DNA from: an uncultured Pseudomonadota bacterium
GTDB lineage: Bacteria; Pseudomonadota; Gammaproteobacteria; Burkholderiales; Rhodocyclaceae
Assembly (NCBI GenBank): GCA_903939665.1
Contig: CAJAHZ010000352.1
Span: 1-5,601 of the forward strand
Direction: 5' to 3'
DNA length: 5,601 nucleotides
In this document: piece by piece, positions 3,291 through 5,601 of the stretch
Layout: the number at the start of each line of letters is the position of its first letter
How positions within the stretch are numbered: the first letter of the stretch is position 1
Position numbers and translations under genes: made by a program
Notes under the pieces: model-generated
Told to the model about the DNA's origin: nothing
Databases searched by the model: none
What the model saw: only the letters and a program-made list of their open reading frames with translations

Positions 3291-5601
3291 GCAACTTCGC
3301 CTTCCTCCAGCCCGAATGGGCCTTGCTCCACGAAGCAGCCCGCAAGGCGGAAGGCTTGGCGAACAGCGATCCGCGCGCGGCCTGCTTCTACGCCCGGCGC
3401 ACGCTGGAAATGGCGGTGGCCTGGCTCTACACGCACGACAAAACTTTCCGCCTGCCGTATCAGGACAACCTGAGCGCGCTGATCCATGAACCCAGTTTCC
3501 GGCAGGGGGTTGGCGATGCGCTATTCACCAAAGCTAGGCTGATCAAGGACTTGGGCAATCTCGCCGTCCACAGCACGCGAAAAATACTGCCTTCGGATTC
3601 ATTGACCGCAACCCGTGAGCTTTTCCACTTCTGCTACTGGCTGGCGCGCACCTACGGCCAGCAATCGCGCCCCGACCCCGGCCAGACCTTTTCCCCGGCG
3701 CTGCTGCCGAAGGAAACCGCCGCCCAGCCGCAATCGCTCGATCAACTGCAAAAGCTCGAATCACAACTGCATGAGCGCGACGAAAAGCTCTCTGCGCTGC
3801 TCTCCGACAAGGCCGCGCTTAACGAAGCACTCAAGGCGCTGCGTGAAGAATTCGCCGCCGCCAGGAAAGCCAACGCCGCCCAGCCTGACACCCACGATTA
3901 TTCCGAAGCCGAAACCCGCGATTACTTCATCGACCTGCTGCTCAAGGAAGCCGGCTGGGACCTCGATGCGAAGAGGAATTTCGAGATTGAAGTCAGCGGC
4001 ATGCCCAACAACGAGGGCAAAGGCTTTGTCGATTACGTGCTGTGGGGTGATGACGGCAAGCCGCTGGCGCTGATTGAAGCCAAACGCACGAAGAAGGATG
4101 CCAAGGCCGGCCAGCAACAGGCCAAGCTCTACGCCGATTGCCTTGAAACACGGTACGGCCAGCGCCCCGTCATCTTCTGCTCCAATGGCTATGAGCATTG
4201 GCTGTGGGACGATGTGCGCTATCCGCCGCGTGCGGTGCAGGGTTTCTTCAAAAAGCCGGAACTGGCGCTGATGATTCAACGGCGCAGCAGCCGCAAAAAA
4301 CTGGCCGATGCCGTTATCAACGCCGACATCATCGAACGCTATTACCAGAATCGCGCCGTGCGCCGGATTGGCGCAAGCTTTGAAATGGATAACCAGCGCA
4401 AGGCCCTGGTCGTGATGGCCACTGGCGCCGGCAAGACGCGCACCGTCATTGCCCTGGCCGATGTGCTGATGCGCTGCAACTGGGCCAAACGAATCCTCTT
4501 CCTCGCCGACCGTGTTGCTCTGGTCAATCAGGCGGTGAAGGCGTTCAAGACCCACCTGCCCGATTCATCGCCGGTCAATCTGGTCACCGAGAAGCATACC
4601 GAGGGCCGGGTGTTCGTTTCCACCTACCCGACGATGATGGGTTTGATTGATGAGGCCTCGGATAATAAAGCGGCCGGCCAGCGCCGTTTCGGTGTCGGTC
4701 ACTTCGACCTCATTATCATCGACGAGGCGCACCGCTCGGTGTATCAGAAGTACCGCGCCATCTTTGAATACTTCGATTCTCTGCTGGTTGGCCTGACGGC
4801 CACCCCCAAGGACGAAATCGACCACAACACCTACGGCCTGTTCGACCTGGAATCCGGCGTACCGACCGACGCCTACGCGCTGGATGATGCGGTAAGTGAT
4901 GGCTATCTGGTGCCACCCAAGGCCGTATCTGTCCCCCTCAAATTCCAGCGTGAAGGCATCAAATACGATGACCTTTCCGATGATGAACAGGAGCAGTGGG
5001 ATGCGCTGGAGTGGAACGAGGATGGCACGACGCCCGATGAAGTGGATGCTGCGGCGCTCAATAAATGGCTGTTCAACACCGACACCGTCGATAAGGTGCT
5101 GGCGCACCTGATGACCAGGGGCCAGAAGGTGGCTGGCGGCGACCGGCTCGGCAAGACCATTGTCTTCGCCAAGAACAACGCCCACGCGGAATTCATCGCC
5201 GAGCGTTTCAATATCAACTACCCGCACTACAAGGGCCATTTCGCCCGGGTAGTGACGTACAAAACCGAATATGCGCAGAGCCTGATTGACGACTTCTCCA
5301 ACAAGGAGAAGATGCCGCACATTGCGCTCTCGGTCGATATGCTCGACACCGGCATCGACGTGCCGGAAGTGCTCAATCTGGTCTTCTTCAAGGTGGTGCG
5401 CTCAAAAACCAAGTTCTGGCAAATGCTGGGACGCGGTACACGCCTCTGCCCGAATTTGTTTGCGCCGGGCCAGGATAAAGCGTTTTTCTACCTGTTCGAC
5501 TACTGCCAGAACCTCGAATTTTTCAGCCAGAACCCGGACCATGTGGATGGCTCGGCCAGCGAACCGCTCAGTACGCGCTTGTTCAAGGCCCGGCTGGAAA
5601 T
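3287..5601 (+). CDS. hsdR: Type I RM restriction subunit HsdR, 5' part (3' end outside window)
   Basis: ATP-dependent translocase and endonuclease subunit. The frame is open from ATG 3287 to the window end (771 whole codons); several hundred more residues are expected. In order: a DUF4145-like helical N-terminus (about 1-125, DPRAACFYARRTLEMAVAWL); a predicted coiled coil (about 150-197); a PD-(D/E)XK nuclease with D249 in GFVDYVLW and E264/K266 in LIEAKR, plus QQQAKLY after it; and an SF2 motor with Walker A GAGKT (380-384), DEAH box (479-482), LTATP (503-507), DTGID (687-691) and QMLGRGTR (712-719). All key residues are present, so the enzyme looks active. It overlaps hepT by ATGA and has no strong ribosome binding site of its own, suggesting translation coupled to hepT. 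The DUF4145-like front end marks one recognised HsdR subgroup rather than the EcoKI type. Confidence 0.96.
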   Translation, partial: MSNFAFLQPEWALLHEAARKAEGLANSDPRAACFYARRTLEMAVAWLYTHDKTFRLPYQDNLSALIHEPSFRQGVGDALFTKARLIKDLGNLAVHSTRKILPSDSLTATRELFHFCYWLARTYGQQSRPDPGQTFSPALLPKETAAQPQSLDQLQKLESQLHERDEKLSALLSDKAALNEALKALREEFAAARKANAAQPDTHDYSEAETRDYFIDLLLKEAGWDLDAKRNFEIEVSGMPNNEGKGFVDYVLWGDDGKPLALIEAKRTKKDAKAGQQQAKLYADCLETRYGQRPVIFCSNGYEHWLWDDVRYPPRAVQGFFKKPELALMIQRRSSRKKLADAVINADIIERYYQNRAVRRIGASFEMDNQRKALVVMATGAGKTRTVIALADVLMRCNWAKRILFLADRVALVNQAVKAFKTHLPDSSPVNLVTEKHTEGRVFVSTYPTMMGLIDEASDNKAAGQRRFGVGHFDLIIIDEAHRSVYQKYRAIFEYFDSLLVGLTATPKDEIDHNTYGLFDLESGVPTDAYALDDAVSDGYLVPPKAVSVPLKFQREGIKYDDLSDDEQEQWDALEWNEDGTTPDEVDAAALNKWLFNTDTVDKVLAHLMTRGQKVAGGDRLGKTIVFAKNNAHAEFIAERFNINYPHYKGHFARVVTYKTEYAQSLIDDFSNKEKMPHIALSVDMLDTGIDVPEVLNLVFFKVVRSKTKFWQMLGRGTRLCPNLFAPGQDKAFFYLFDYCQNLEFFSQNPDHVDGSASEPLSTRLFKARLE

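Noticed and set aside
3761..5320. Two long minus-strand ORFs (3761-4555 and 4565-5320)
   Set aside because: Both are antisense to the HsdR nuclease and motor domains, whose motifs are intact on the + strand. The minus-strand translations show no family motifs.

Overview
The window holds most of a Type I restriction-modification (RM) operon on the + strand, cut at both ends: hsdM (3' part) - GIY-YIG nuclease ORF - hsdS - mntA-like - hepT-like - hsdR (5' part). High GC (about 60-70% in hsdM and hsdR), codon use and gene families suggest a proteobacterium, probably beta- or gammaproteobacterial. No taxonomic marker is present, so this is inference.

Left part (1-1441). hsdM enters from the left edge with its catalytic NPPF motif and the usual HsdM C-terminal region. 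It then runs into a repeat-derived tail and stops at 952. Seven bases on, in the same frame, a small GIY-YIG endonuclease ORF begins. It is bracketed by four full copies and one partial copy of a short palindromic element (5-bp stem, 12-nt loop, stems that differ but stay paired). The ORF ends in a second copy of the hsdM 3' end (854-892 and 1397-1435), whose TGA overlaps the hsdS start. The simplest reading is a repeat-flanked nuclease cassette inserted in frame at the hsdM/hsdS junction. This is the most unusual part of the window.

Middle part (1438-3290). hsdS encodes a two-TRD specificity subunit; its target-recognition regions are much more AT-rich than its central conserved segment. After 30 bases comes a two-gene toxin-antitoxin module: a minimal nucleotidyltransferase (MntA type) and a HEPN/DUF86 protein (HepT type) with an intact RX4HXY motif.

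Right part (3287-5601). hsdR starts in a 4-base ATGA overlap with hepT and stays open to the window end. It has a DUF4145-like N-terminus, a coiled coil, a PD-(D/E)XK nuclease and an SF2 motor with all its main motifs. It is the longest coding region here.

How the genes fit together: HsdM and HsdS form the methyltransferase, and HsdR adds ATP-driven translocation and cleavage. The MntA-HepT pair sits between the modification and restriction genes, where it could act as a plasmid-like addiction module or a back-up abortive defence. Start/stop overlaps link the genes by translation, and there is no visible internal promoter or terminator. No tRNA, rRNA, CRISPR array or conventional IS transposase is present. 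No non-coding gap exceeds 30 bases.
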